DNA from: Nocardioides ochotonae
Lineage (GTDB): Bacteria; Actinomycetota; Actinomycetes; Propionibacteriales; Nocardioidaceae
Assembly (NCBI RefSeq): GCF_011420305.2
Contig: NZ_CP061769.1
Location: 2,777,001-2,841,000, forward strand
Direction of reading: 5' to 3'
DNA length: 64,000 nucleotides
A program made the position numbers and the translations under genes. Of this stretch, positions 9,431-20,938 are shown one piece after another (the stretch's first letter is position 1; every line of letters starts with the position of its first letter). The notes below the pieces were generated by a model. It did no database searches. It was not told the origin of the DNA and saw only the letters and a list, made by a program, of their open reading frames with translations.

Positions 9431-10431
9431 TCGACCTGCTCTCCCTGCCCTTCATGCAGCGCGCGCTGCTGGCCGCGCTGTTCACCGGTCTGGCCGCCCC
9501 CGCGATCGGCACCTACCTCGTGCAGCGCCGTCTCGCGCTGATGGGCGACGGCATCGGCCACGTCGCGGTGACCGGCGTCGCGCTCGGGCTGCTGACCGGC
9601 ACCTCCCCCACCTGGACGGCGGTCGTCGTCGCGGTGCTGGGCGCGGTGCTGATCGAGGTGATCCGCGAGCGCGGGCACACCAACGGCGACGTCGCCCTCG
9701 CACTGCTCTTCTACGGCGGCCTGGCCGGCGGCGTCCTGATCACCGGGCTGGGCGGCCAGAGCCAGTCCCGGCTCCAGCAGTACCTCTTCGGCTCGATCAC
9801 CACGATCTCCCCCGGGGACGTCGTGGTCACGATGGTCCTGGCGGCCGTCGTGATCGTGCTGTGCGTGGGCCTCTCGCCCCAGCTCTTCGCGGTGGCCCAG
9901 GACCAGGAGTTCGCCCGCGTCGCCGGGCTGCGCGTGCGCGCCTACAACGTGCTGGTCGCGGTGCTCGCCGCCGTGACCGTCACCGTCGCGATGCGCACCG
10001 TGGGCCTGCTGCTGGTCTCGGCGCTGATGGTCGTCCCGGTCGCCGCCTCCCAGCAGGTCACCCGCTCCTTCCGCACCACGATCGCCGCCGCAATGGCCCT
10101 GGGCCTGTTCGCCTCCGTCGGCGGGCTGCTGCTGTCGGCCTGGGCCTCGATCCACGCCAACGTCGCACCCGGGCCGACCATCGTGCTCCTCGCCCTCGCC
10201 TGCTTCCTGCTCATCTGGCCGGTCGGCGTCTGGCTGCGCCACCGAGCCCGGCTGCGCCGGCCGTTCCCCATTGACCCGCAGCCCGACCACGAGGTCTGCG
10301 TCGAGCAGCACGCCGAGCACCAGCACGGTCCCGACTGCGGCCACGTCGCGGTGCCGCACGGCGACCATGTGGACTACGTGCACGACGGTCACCGGCACGC
10401 CCCGCACGACGAGCACTACGACGAGCACTGA
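9427..10431 (+). CDS. znuB: Zinc ABC transporter, permease
   Basis: 334 aa integral membrane subunit of the ABC-3 family. About eight to nine hydrophobic segments span residues 10-275; RRLALMGDGIGHVAVTGVALG is the conserved early loop. The last 50 residues form a cytoplasmic tail very rich in His, Asp and Glu with a CGH motif (for example HAEHQHGPDCGHVAVPHGDH). The start ATG overlaps the znuC stop (ATGA), so the operon is translationally coupled. The track frame beginning at 8899 is only upstream read-through. Confidence 0.94.
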   Translation: MIDLLSLPFMQRALLAALFTGLAAPAIGTYLVQRRLALMGDGIGHVAVTGVALGLLTGTSPTWTAVVVAVLGAVLIEVIRERGHTNGDVALALLFYGGLAGGVLITGLGGQSQSRLQQYLFGSITTISPGDVVVTMVLAAVVIVLCVGLSPQLFAVAQDQEFARVAGLRVRAYNVLVAVLAAVTVTVAMRTVGLLLVSALMVVPVAASQQVTRSFRTTIAAAMALGLFASVGGLLLSAWASIHANVAPGPTIVLLALACFLLIWPVGVWLRHRARLRRPFPIDPQPDHEVCVEQHAEHQHGPDCGHVAVPHGDHVDYVHDGHRHAPHDEHYDEH

Positions 10432-10510
10432 CCCGGGCGCCGTACGACGGCCCGGGGAGCAGCCCCGCACGAGCCAGCCCGATCCACCCCAGCAGACCGG
10501 AGGCACGGCC

Positions 10511-10909
10511 ATGACCCCCCTCGAGAGCACCCCCCTGCGACCCACCCGCCAGCGCATCGCGGTCGTCGAGGCGATGAGTTCGGTCGGCGACTTCCGCTCC
10601 GCGAAGGAGATCCACGAGCTCCTCGGCCGACGCGGCGACCCGGTCGGCCTGGCTACCGTCTACCGCACCCTGCAGCGTCTCGCCGAGGCCGGCGAGCTCG
10701 ACGTGCTGCGCACCGAGGACGGCGAGGCGCTCTACCGGCGCTGCTCCGACACCCACCACCACCACCTGGTGTGCCGGTCGTGCGGGCTCACCGTGGAGGT
10801 CGAGGGCCCGGCGGTGGAGCGCTGGACGCAGTCGATCGCCGCCGAGCACTCCTTCTCCGACGTCAGCCACTCCCTGGAGATCTTCGGGACCTGCGCCTCC
10901 TGCGCCTGA
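10511..10909 (+). CDS. zur: Zinc uptake regulator, Fur family
   Basis: 132 aa. Zn-dependent repressor. Winged-helix DNA-binding part: LRPTRQRIAVVEAM and LATVYRTLQRLAEAGELDV. The metal/dimer domain has HHHHLVCRSCG and the terminal CASC, the four-Cys structural zinc site, plus the HHHH run. ATG at 10511 has GGAGG eight bases upstream. It follows znuB by 79 bp with no terminator seen, so it may be transcribed with the zinc operon and autoregulated through the Zur boxes at 7624-7659. Convergent with uppS, 13 bp away. FurB/Zur next to uppS and glyS matches the mycobacterial order. Confidence 0.93.
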   Translation: MTPLESTPLRPTRQRIAVVEAMSSVGDFRSAKEIHELLGRRGDPVGLATVYRTLQRLAEAGELDVLRTEDGEALYRRCSDTHHHHLVCRSCGLTVEVEGPAVERWTQSIAAEHSFSDVSHSLEIFGTCASCA

Positions 10910-10922
10910 GCGTCGGCGCGGA

Positions 10923-11714
10923 TCAGCTCCCGGCGCCCGCGTCGTTGGGCAGTGCCCCGCCGTAGCGCCGGTCGCGCTGGGCGTAGGTCTCGACGGCCGC
11001 CCAGAGGTGGCGCCGGTCGACGTCGGGCCACAGCACGTCGGTGAAGACGAACTCGCTGTAGGCGGCCTGCCAGAGCATGAAGTTGGAGAGCCGCTGCTCC
11101 CCCGACGTGCGCCAGACCAGGTCGGCGTCGGGCAGCTCGGGCACGTAGAGGTGGCGGGCGAAGACCTTCTCGTCGACCTTCTCGGGGTTGAGCCGGCCGG
11201 CCGCGACCTCGCGCGCGATCGAGCGGGCCGCGTCGGCCACCTCGGCGCGACCGCCGTAGTTCACGCACATGGTCAGCGTCAGCACGTCGTTGTCGGCCGT
11301 CAGCTCCTCGGCGACCTGGAGCTCCTTGATCACCGACTTCCACAGCCGCGGGGTGCGCCCCGCCCACCGCACCCGCACGCCCAGCTCGTGCATCTCGTCG
11401 CGTCGGCGGCGGATGACGTCGCGGTTGAAGCCCATCAGGAAGCGGACCTCGTCGGGCGAGCGCGACCAGTTCTCGGTCGAGAAGGCGTAGGCCGAGATCG
11501 CCTTCACCCCCACCTCGATCGCGCCCTCGACGACGTCGAACAATGAGCTCTCGCCCTGCTCGTGGCCACGGGTGCGTGGGAGCCCGCGCTCCTTGGCCCA
11601 GCGCCCGTTGCCGTCCATGACGATGGCGACGTGCTCGGGGACGAACTCGCGTGGGATCGCGGGAGGCGTGGCTCCGGAGGGGTGCGGGGTCGGTCGGCGG
11701 ACGGCTCGCTTCAC
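10923..11714 (-). CDS. uppS: Isoprenyl transferase (undecaprenyl/decaprenyl diphosphate synthase, Z-type)
   Basis: About 263 aa. Condenses isopentenyl diphosphate units to make the polyprenyl carrier for peptidoglycan and other wall polymers. Signature [27 protein letters not shown] contains the catalytic Asp and the pyrophosphate-binding Arg; later motifs include [13 protein letters not shown] and [37 protein letters not shown] at 11714 lies 25 bp past the recO stop, so recO-uppS form one unit as in mycobacteria. An in-frame ATG/GTG slightly downstream is possible since the ribosome-binding site is weak. Confidence 0.95.
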   Translation of the reverse strand: MKRAVRRPTPHPSGATPPAIPREFVPEHVAIVMDGNGRWAKERGLPRTRGHEQGESSLFDVVEGAIEVGVKAISAYAFSTENWSRSPDEVRFLMGFNRDVIRRRRDEMHELGVRVRWAGRTPRLWKSVIKELQVAEELTADNDVLTLTMCVNYGGRAEVADAARSIAREVAAGRLNPEKVDEKVFARHLYVPELPDADLVWRTSGEQRLSNFMLWQAAYSEFVFTDVLWPDVDRRHLWAAVETYAQRDRRYGGALPNDAGAGS

Positions 11715-11739
11715 CCCCGGAGAGTACTCGCGCGGGTGC

Positions 11740-12468
11740 TCAGCGCTCGACGTAGGCCAGCGATCGGAGGCCGCGCTCGAGGTGCCAGGCGAGGTACGCC
11801 GCGACCAGCGAGCTGGCCTCCTTGAGGTGACGCGGCTGCGCGGCCTCGACGACCGGCCAGTCCCCGGCGAGCAGTGCGCCGAGGACCTCGATGGTCTCCG
11901 GCGCCGGCGAGGCGGAGCCGGGCAGCCGGCAGGTGCTGCACAGCACCCCGCCCATCGAGGGGTTGAACCAGCGGTGCGGGCCCTCGAGGCCGCAGCGCGA
12001 GCAGTGCTCGAAGGACGGCGCGTAGCCGGCCACCGCCAGCGAGCGCAGCAGGTAGGAGTCCAGGACCTGCCCGGCTGCGCGCTGGCCCGAGGCCATGGCG
12101 CGCAGTCCGCCGACGAGCAGCAGGAACTGCTGCACCGAGGGCTGGCGCTCCTCGGCCGCGAGCCGCTCGGCGGTCTCCAGCATCGCGGTGCCGGCGGTGT
12201 AGCGGTCGTAGTCCAGCCCCAGACCCGCGTGGAACGGCGTGAGGGTCTCGGCCTGGGTGATCGTGTCGAGGTTGCGGCCCTCGGCGAGCTGCAGGTCGAC
12301 GTGGGTGAACGGCTCCAGTCGCGAGCCGAAGCGCGAGGTGGTGCGGCGCACGCCCTTGGCGACGGCACGCACCCGCCCGTGGTGGCGGGTCAGCAGGGTG
12401 ATGATGCGATCGGCCTCGCCCAGCTTGTGGGTGCGCAGGACGATCGCCTCGTCGCGGTAGAGCGGCAC
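11740..12468 (-). CDS. recO: DNA repair protein RecO
   Basis: 242 aa, standard length. Helps load RecA on SSB-coated single-stranded DNA in the RecFOR pathway. The N-terminal OB fold reads [40 protein letters not shown]; the helical C-terminal part has a four-Cys zinc site (CSRCG and CSTC). Start is GTG at 12468. Upstream is the alpha/beta hydrolase with a 30-bp gap; downstream is uppS. Confidence 0.95.
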   Translation of the reverse strand: MPLYRDEAIVLRTHKLGEADRIITLLTRHHGRVRAVAKGVRRTTSRFGSRLEPFTHVDLQLAEGRNLDTITQAETLTPFHAGLGLDYDRYTAGTAMLETAERLAAEERQPSVQQFLLLVGGLRAMASGQRAAGQVLDSYLLRSLAVAGYAPSFEHCSRCGLEGPHRWFNPSMGGVLCSTCRLPGSASPAPETIEVLGALLAGDWPVVEAAQPRHLKEASSLVAAYLAWHLERGLRSLAYVER

Positions 12469-12498
12469 CCGACCATTGTCCCCCAGCGGTCCAGCCGG

Positions 12499-13353
12499 TC
12501 AGCCCCCGGCGCGCCGCCGGGCGGGGCGCTGCCAGGCGCGCATGGCCAGCGCGACCGTCGCCTCGTCGAGTCGGTGCGGCCGCGCGCGCCACTCCCACGG
12601 CGTACGGGCGAGCAGCAGGCGGGCGTCACCGAGCTCCTTGGCCAGCATCTCGGCGTCGGCGGCGCGGTGCAGCAGGTCGCCGCGGTGCCCGACGACCAGG
12701 GCGGGGACGGTGATCGCGCGCCGCTGCGCGGGCGACGGCGCGAGCGCCCCGAAGAGCAGCCCGTGCAGCATCGCCGCGACCGCGTCGGAGCGCTGGTCGA
12801 GGGCGTCGAGGCCGATGCCGGCCCAGAACGGCACCAGGCCGCGGGGCACCGGACGGGTCAGGCGGCGTACGCCGTCGACGGCCCACGGCAGGTGGCGCGC
12901 CACCAGCAGCAGCGGGCCGGCGCTCAACATCCCGGCCTCCAGGGAGCTGTGCAGCACCGGGGCCTCCAACACCAGGCCGCGCACGCGCTGCGGGGCGAGC
13001 ACCGCGACCTCGAGCGCGACGTTGGCGCCCACCGACGTGCCGCCGACGACCGCCTGGTCGGCCCCGACGTGGTCGAGCAGGGCCAGCACCTGGCGCGCCC
13101 AGGCGCTGGTCGCGTGGACCTGCGGGTCGGCGGGGCGGTCCGAGCGGCCGTGGCCCAAGGGGTCGAGGGTCAGCACGTGCAGCCCCTGCTCGGCGAGCGT
13201 GCGGGCCAGCCGCTGGTGCATGCGGCGCGGCACGAGTGGGGCCGGGAGCAGGACCACCCACGCGGGGCCGGCGCCGTACTCGGTGTATTCGAGGCGGTCA
13301 CGGCTCCCGTCGTGCTCGACGAAGAGCTGTCCGATCCGCTCCGAGACCACCAT
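12499..13353 (-). CDS. Alpha/beta-fold hydrolase
   Basis: 284 aa. The fold is recognised by VVLLPAPLVPRRMHQ (oxyanion strand/turn), VLTLDPLGHGRSDRP and the nucleophile elbow VVGGTSVGANVA (GTSVG, Ser nucleophile). The acidic residue probably lies near VVGHRGDLLHRA, and the His in RPHRLDEAT near the C-terminus. The substrate is unknown. ATG at 13353. It lies upstream of recO-uppS and after the leuA terminator, so it probably begins this leftward unit. Confidence 0.85.
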   Translation of the reverse strand: MVVSERIGQLFVEHDGSRDRLEYTEYGAGPAWVVLLPAPLVPRRMHQRLARTLAEQGLHVLTLDPLGHGRSDRPADPQVHATSAWARQVLALLDHVGADQAVVGGTSVGANVALEVAVLAPQRVRGLVLEAPVLHSSLEAGMLSAGPLLLVARHLPWAVDGVRRLTRPVPRGLVPFWAGIGLDALDQRSDAVAAMLHGLLFGALAPSPAQRRAITVPALVVGHRGDLLHRAADAEMLAKELGDARLLLARTPWEWRARPHRLDEATVALAMRAWQRPARRRAGG

Positions 13354-13368
13354 GGCCGCAATGTAGCC

Positions 13369-13394
13369 GTCGGCGCCCCCGCAGGGGCGCCGAC
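13369..13394 (-). terminator. leuA terminator hairpin
   Basis: An 11-bp perfect stem (13369-13379 with 13384-13394, GTCGGCGCCCC) with a 4-base loop lies 45 bases past the leuA stop. Next to it, 13400-13427 carries a 14-bp tandem repeat of GGATTGGACCCA. Confidence 0.65.
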
Positions 13395-13438
13395 GCAGGG
13401 ATTGGACCCAAGGATTGGACCCAGGGATCAGGCGATGA

Positions 13439-15300
<1,862 letters not shown>

Positions 15301-15316
<16 letters not shown>

Positions 15317-15342
15317 CAGCGAAGAAGGAGCTGGCGCGTCAT
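15301..15342 (-). CDS. leuA leader peptide
   Basis: 13 codons plus stop, too short for ordinary gene calls: MTRQLLLRCRSEV, with three Leu codons in a row (CTC CTT CTT). CTT is rare in this GC-rich genome, which strengthens sensing of charged tRNA-Leu. A TAGAGT -10 lies at 15352-15357, nine bases before the ATG, so the leader is close to leaderless; no clear -35 is seen. Similar leader peptides are known ahead of actinobacterial leuA genes. Confidence 0.8.
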
Positions 15343-15497
15343 GACGTGACCACTCTAGCGGAGGATGGCTACCGCGTCCTGAGGCGCCCATCACCTCGCG
15401 CACAGGAGGCCCGCCCGCACCGGGCCCGGCCGATTTCACCCCTGTAGGTGACGCTCGGCGGCGCGTCGTGAGGTGGCCGGGCGGCTATTTTTCCGGC

Positions 15498-16103
15498 ATG
15501 CCTCCTGCTGACGCCGCCGACCGCTCGCGGCCAGCGCTGCGCCTCGGCGTGCTGGACGAGAGCGAGCTCGTGGTCGCCGGCCTCGACGGCATGCTCCGCC
15601 CGCATCGCGAGCGCGTCGAGCTGTCGGTGCTGGAGGCCACGGACTCGACCACCGGCCTCGACGTCGTGCTGTGCGACCCCTTCCGCAACGGTGGCGACCC
15701 GCACGACCACATCAGCCGCGTCGCCGCCCTCGGGCCGGCCCGGGTGCTCGTCTACACGTGGAACACCCGTGCGGCCAACACCCGCACCTTCGCGGCCGCC
15801 GGCGCCCATGCCGTCATCGACAAGACCGCGCCCGGCATCGAGCTGATCGAGGTCGTCGAGGCCGTCGGCCGCGGCGAGCAGGTCGCGCCCACACCGCCGA
15901 CGGGCACCATCGCGTTGAGCCTGCGCGAGTCCGAGGTGCTGACCCTGCTGTGCCGGGGCCAGTCCAACCAGGAGATCGCCGACACCCTCTATGTCTCCAT
16001 CAACTCGGTGAAGACCTACGTACGCCAGATCTACCGCAAGCTCGGCGTGTCCCGGCGTACCCAGGCCGTGGCCTGGGCGAACCGGCACGGCCACCCCGAC
16101 TGA
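15498..16103 (+). CDS. Response regulator, NarL/LuxR type
   Basis: 201 aa from the ATG at 15498. Receiver-like domain (about 10-120) with an Asp in VVLCDPF, a Thr in VYTWN and Lys in VIDKT, then a LuxR-type helix-turn-helix (about 140-200): LSLRESEVLTLLCRGQSNQEIADTLYVSINSVKTYVRQIYRKLGV. It probably activates or represses transcription; no cognate kinase is adjacent. TATTTT at 15486-15491, six bases before the ATG and with no ribosome-binding site, suggests a leaderless mRNA. A start 10 codons upstream is possible but would place coding sequence over that element. Divergent from leuA. Confidence 0.9.
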   Translation: MPPADAADRSRPALRLGVLDESELVVAGLDGMLRPHRERVELSVLEATDSTTGLDVVLCDPFRNGGDPHDHISRVAALGPARVLVYTWNTRAANTRTFAAAGAHAVIDKTAPGIELIEVVEAVGRGEQVAPTPPTGTIALSLRESEVLTLLCRGQSNQEIADTLYVSINSVKTYVRQIYRKLGVSRRTQAVAWANRHGHPD

Positions 16104-16175
16104 GTCCGGTCGCCGTGTCGGGGGCGAGCGGGCGGGGTACCTGCCCCGCGTCCCCACCCCGTCGAAAGGTGCAGC

Positions 16176-16346
16176 GTGAAGGTCAACAGCAAGGTCGGAG
16201 CCGCTTGGGCGGCCGTCGTCTTCGTCGTGATCGGGCTCGTCCTGGTCCTGGTGGCCTCCCTCAACGGCGGTGACGACAACGACCAGGAGAAGCAGCCCGA
16301 GAGCATCGGCACGTTCGGCTCCCCGTTCGTCTCCGGGTCCGCGTGA
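16176..16346 (+). CDS. Small single-span membrane protein
   Basis: 56 aa, GTG start with AAAGGT seven bases upstream. The N-terminus is short and basic (VKVNSKVGAA), one hydrophobic segment follows (about residues 9-30, WAAVVFVVIGLVLVLVASL), then a polar acidic tail (GGDDNDQEKQPESIGTFGSPFVSGSA). Codon positions show the strong third-position GC bias of real genes here. Lies between the LuxR regulator and the methyltransferase, 22 bp before the latter, so possibly one unit. Function unknown. Confidence 0.7.
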   Translation: MKVNSKVGAAWAAVVFVVIGLVLVLVASLNGGDDNDQEKQPESIGTFGSPFVSGSA

Positions 16347-16368
16347 CCGACGCGACGGGAGTGCTGCC

Positions 16369-17013
16369 GTGACCGACGACGTGAGCCTGGCCCCCACCGA
16401 GGAGGTCATGGACTTCGCCGAGCTGCGCATCCGCTTCGACGAGCGGGTGCTGCGGCCGCGCCCGTGGACCACCGCGCAGTCGGCGTGGGGGGCCGAGCTG
16501 GTGCAGCACGGGCCCCGCGGGCCCGTGCTCGAGCTGTGCACGGGCGCCGGCCAGATCGGGCTGCTCACCGTCGCCCGGGCGCCGCGCCCCCTGCTCGCCG
16601 TCGACCTCGACCCGGTCGCCTGCGACTTCGCCCGCCGCAACGCCGCCGACGCCGGGCTGGCCGAGCCGGTCGAGGTCCGTCAGGGCGCGATCGACGCGGT
16701 ACTGCGCCCCGACGAGGCCTTCGCTCTGGTGCAGGCCGATCCCCCGTGGGTACGCCGTACCGAGACCAGTCGGTTCCCCGAGGACCCGCTGCTGGCCATC
16801 GACGGCGGCGACGACGGGCTCGCGCTGGCCCGCACCTGTGCTGCCACCGCCGCGGCGCACCTCGTCGACGGCGGCTCGCTGCTGATCCAGCTCGGCACGC
16901 CCGAACAGGCCGAGGTCCTCGACGCGGCCCTGGACGCCGGCTCCGGGCTCGACCTGGTGGAGGTCCGCGAGTTCGAGCGCGGCGTGGTCGCGCACTTCCT
17001 GCGCACCCGCTGA
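16369..17013 (+). CDS. Class I SAM-dependent methyltransferase (HemK/PrmC-like small domain)
   Basis: 214 aa. SAM-binding motif I is VLELCTGAGQIGLLTVA, motif II LLAVDLDPVACDFARRNAA, and the catalytic loop reads VQADPPWVRR, an ADPPW variant of the (N/D)PP(Y/W) motif of N-methyltransferases acting on amide or exocyclic nitrogens. That suggests a protein-Gln or nucleic-acid target; the exact substrate is not known. The GTG at 16369 starts the sequence VTDDVSLAPTEEVMDF. The reading frame extends further upstream but overlaps the small membrane protein. Confidence 0.85.
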   Translation: MTDDVSLAPTEEVMDFAELRIRFDERVLRPRPWTTAQSAWGAELVQHGPRGPVLELCTGAGQIGLLTVARAPRPLLAVDLDPVACDFARRNAADAGLAEPVEVRQGAIDAVLRPDEAFALVQADPPWVRRTETSRFPEDPLLAIDGGDDGLALARTCAATAAAHLVDGGSLLIQLGTPEQAEVLDAALDAGSGLDLVEVREFERGVVAHFLRTR

Positions 17014-17062
17014 CCTCCGGGACTGGTCTCCGGCCCGGCTCCGGCCGGCGGGTTGCGCGTAA

Positions 17063-17129
17063 CTGCGCAGTTGCGCGGGCAAGCACCTGGATCGGCGCTG
17101 GCCCGGTGCTTGCCCGCGCAATTGCGCAG
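17063..17129. repeat. Large inverted repeat between convergent genes
   Basis: Arms 17063-17087 and 17105-17129 are 25 bases each and pair with one mismatch; the inner 17 (17071-17087 with 17105-17121) are perfect, with a 17-base loop. A third, diverged copy of the arm (TGCGCAGACAAGCACC) follows at 17124-17139. It lies between the convergent methyltransferase and CDGSH genes and could end transcription from both sides, but the repeated arm suggests a dispersed repeat family. Confidence 0.75.
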
Positions 17130-17189
17130 ACAAGCACCGGGCCACGGGTTGGACCTGGGGCTCAGACCGGTTGGCTGGGGACCCGCGCC

Positions 17190-17402
17190 TCAGGGACGCA
17201 GCTTGGACGGCAGCACCTTGTGGGTGCCGTCGCACCACGGCTGCACCGAGGACTTGCCGCACCGGCACACCGCCGAGACCGGGCGGCTGGTGCGATGCAC
17301 CCGGCCCTCAGCGTCCTCGACGACGTGGTCGCCGCGCAGCAGCAGCGGCCCGCCGGGGCACACCACGACGTCCGGGCGCCCGGGCTCCGTGGGCGTGCTC
17401 AT
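17190..17402 (-). CDS. CDGSH iron-sulfur domain protein
   Basis: 70 aa. The motif CRCGKSSVQPWCDGTH fits C-x-C-x2-S-x3-P-x-C-D-G-(S/T)-H, the three-Cys one-His ligand set of a redox-active 2Fe-2S cluster (mitoNEET type). The rest is short beta structure (VVVCPGGPLLLRGDHVVEDAEGRVHRTSRPVSAV). The ATG at 17402 overlaps the stop of the upstream haem-oxygenase-like gene (ATGA), so the two are translationally coupled and probably work together, perhaps with this protein as electron carrier. Confidence 0.92.
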   Translation of the reverse strand: MSTPTEPGRPDVVVCPGGPLLLRGDHVVEDAEGRVHRTSRPVSAVCRCGKSSVQPWCDGTHKVLPSKLRP

Positions 17403-18352
17403 GCCGCCGCCTCCCACAGACCCAGCACCCGGTTGGCGAAACGGTCCTCGAGGTCGAGGCAGGTGAAGGCGCCGAAGAAGACGTCGGGCGCGAGGACCGG
17501 CTCCTGCTCGACCAGCACCCCGCAGATCTCGCGAGCGGCCAGCTGCTCGTGCACCGCGTCGGCCTCGACGTGCTCGGTGTAGTAGGCCACCAGCTCGGGG
17601 GCCAGCCCGAGCCGGTCCAGGCCCTGCGCCATCTTGCGTGAGGGCAGCGAGCTCGTCGCCTCGAAGGCGGCGAGGTGGCCCAGCGCGGCGCCGCGCAGCC
17701 GGCGGCTCAGCCCGAACAGGCTCATCGCGTTGTTCTGCTCCAGCGCCTCCAGCGGCGCCTCGTCGACGTAGGCGCCGTACTCCGAGCGCAGGCCGACGGC
17801 GTCCATGCCGCGCTCCCACAGCCGGTGGTGCAGGCGCTCGGGGTCGCCGTTGCCGTACTCGTCGAACTGCAGCTCCATCAGCGCGGCCTTCGGCCTCGCG
17901 CTCAGCCGGGGCACCACCCAGGCGGTGGGGTCGGCCTCCTTGAGGTGGTAGACCGAGCGCCACCGCAGAAGGTCGAGCACCTGCTCGGCGTCCGCCGTCG
18001 TCTGTACGGCGCGCGCGAGCGAGGGGCCGTCATGGCCCTCGATGTAGTCGAAGAGCTCGGTGCCGATCTCGGCAGCGCTGCGCCCGGTCACGGCGTAGGG
18101 CTCCCACCGCTCGCGCAGGCGGGCCTCGAGGTCGGCGGCGAGCCGGTGCCGCACGGTCAGCAGCGCGGGGTGCCACTCCAGCTCGTCGTCGACGTCGTCG
18201 AGGCCGCGGTAGTGAAGCTCGAACAGCGCCCACAGCGCGATGGCGGCGTCGTCCGCGGACTCCGGGGCCACCTCGACGACCTGCGGGTCGCCGGAACGCA
18301 TCGTCTCGAACAGGGCGGCGCTCAGGGCGCCGCGGGCCTTCGGCGTCAGCAC
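17399..18352 (-). CDS. Iron-containing redox enzyme family protein (haem-oxygenase-like fold)
   Basis: 317 aa, all-helical. Members of this haem-oxygenase-like di-metal superfamily bind two irons through Glu/Asp/His residues; candidate ligands are in FELHYRGLDDVDDELEWHP, LMELQFDEYGNGDPERLHH and YYTEHVEADAVHE. Some relatives are oxidases or N-oxygenases, but the substrate here is unknown. The GTG at 18352 is preceded by GAGG. It starts a two-gene unit with the CDGSH protein and faces the catalase gene across 155 bp, with a GGGTAC promoter element on its own strand. Confidence 0.85.
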   Translation of the reverse strand: MLTPKARGALSAALFETMRSGDPQVVEVAPESADDAAIALWALFELHYRGLDDVDDELEWHPALLTVRHRLAADLEARLRERWEPYAVTGRSAAEIGTELFDYIEGHDGPSLARAVQTTADAEQVLDLLRWRSVYHLKEADPTAWVVPRLSARPKAALMELQFDEYGNGDPERLHHRLWERGMDAVGLRSEYGAYVDEAPLEALEQNNAMSLFGLSRRLRGAALGHLAAFEATSSLPSRKMAQGLDRLGLAPELVAYYTEHVEADAVHEQLAAREICGVLVEQEPVLAPDVFFGAFTCLDLEDRFANRVLGLWEAAA

Positions 18353-18411
18353 CGGCCGGCCTCGTGGGTGCGAGTGGCCGCACTCGTCAACGTCTTCTCC
18401 ATCCTCTGGCG

Positions 18412-18437
18412 GTACCCCACGCGACCGGCCGGTATTC
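18412..18437 (-). promoter_or_regulatory. SigB/SigF-type promoter for the iron enzyme-CDGSH unit
   Basis: On the minus strand GAAT (18434-18437) is 16 bases from GGGTAC (18412-18417), fitting the loose general-stress pattern GNNT-N14-16-GGGTAY. It lies about 60 bases before the GTG at 18352. Confidence 0.5.
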
Positions 18438-18440
18438 CGG

Positions 18441-18466
18441 GTGTTCGACGTCGTGGACCGGGGTAC
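18441..18466 (+). promoter_or_regulatory. SigB/SigF-type promoter for the catalase gene
   Basis: GTGT (18441-18444), a 16-base spacer and GGGTAC (18461-18466) fit GNNT-N14-16-GGGTAY. The -10 is 41 bases before the catalase ATG. It faces a similar element on the other strand (18412-18437). Confidence 0.5.
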
Positions 18467-18507
18467 CCCGAGGCACCCGAGACCCACCACGATCGAAGCG
18501 AGGACCG

Positions 18508-20796
<2,289 letters not shown>

Positions 20797-20841
20797 CCCG
20801 CACCCCCGCCTGACCGCTCGCCCGTCGAGCGGAGCACGACC

Positions 20842-20878
20842 CGCGGCGCCCGCGCAGGACCCCTGCGCGGGCGCCGCG
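20842..20878 (+). terminator. Catalase terminator hairpin
   Basis: A 17-bp perfect stem (20842-20858 with 20862-20878) and a 3-base loop, 45 bases past the catalase stop, followed by TCGTTC. Confidence 0.8.
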
Positions 20879-20938
20879 TCGTTCACCCTGGCGCGGGCGC
20901 CGCGCATGACAGGCCCCGCGTCCGGGCACCCCCCGCCC

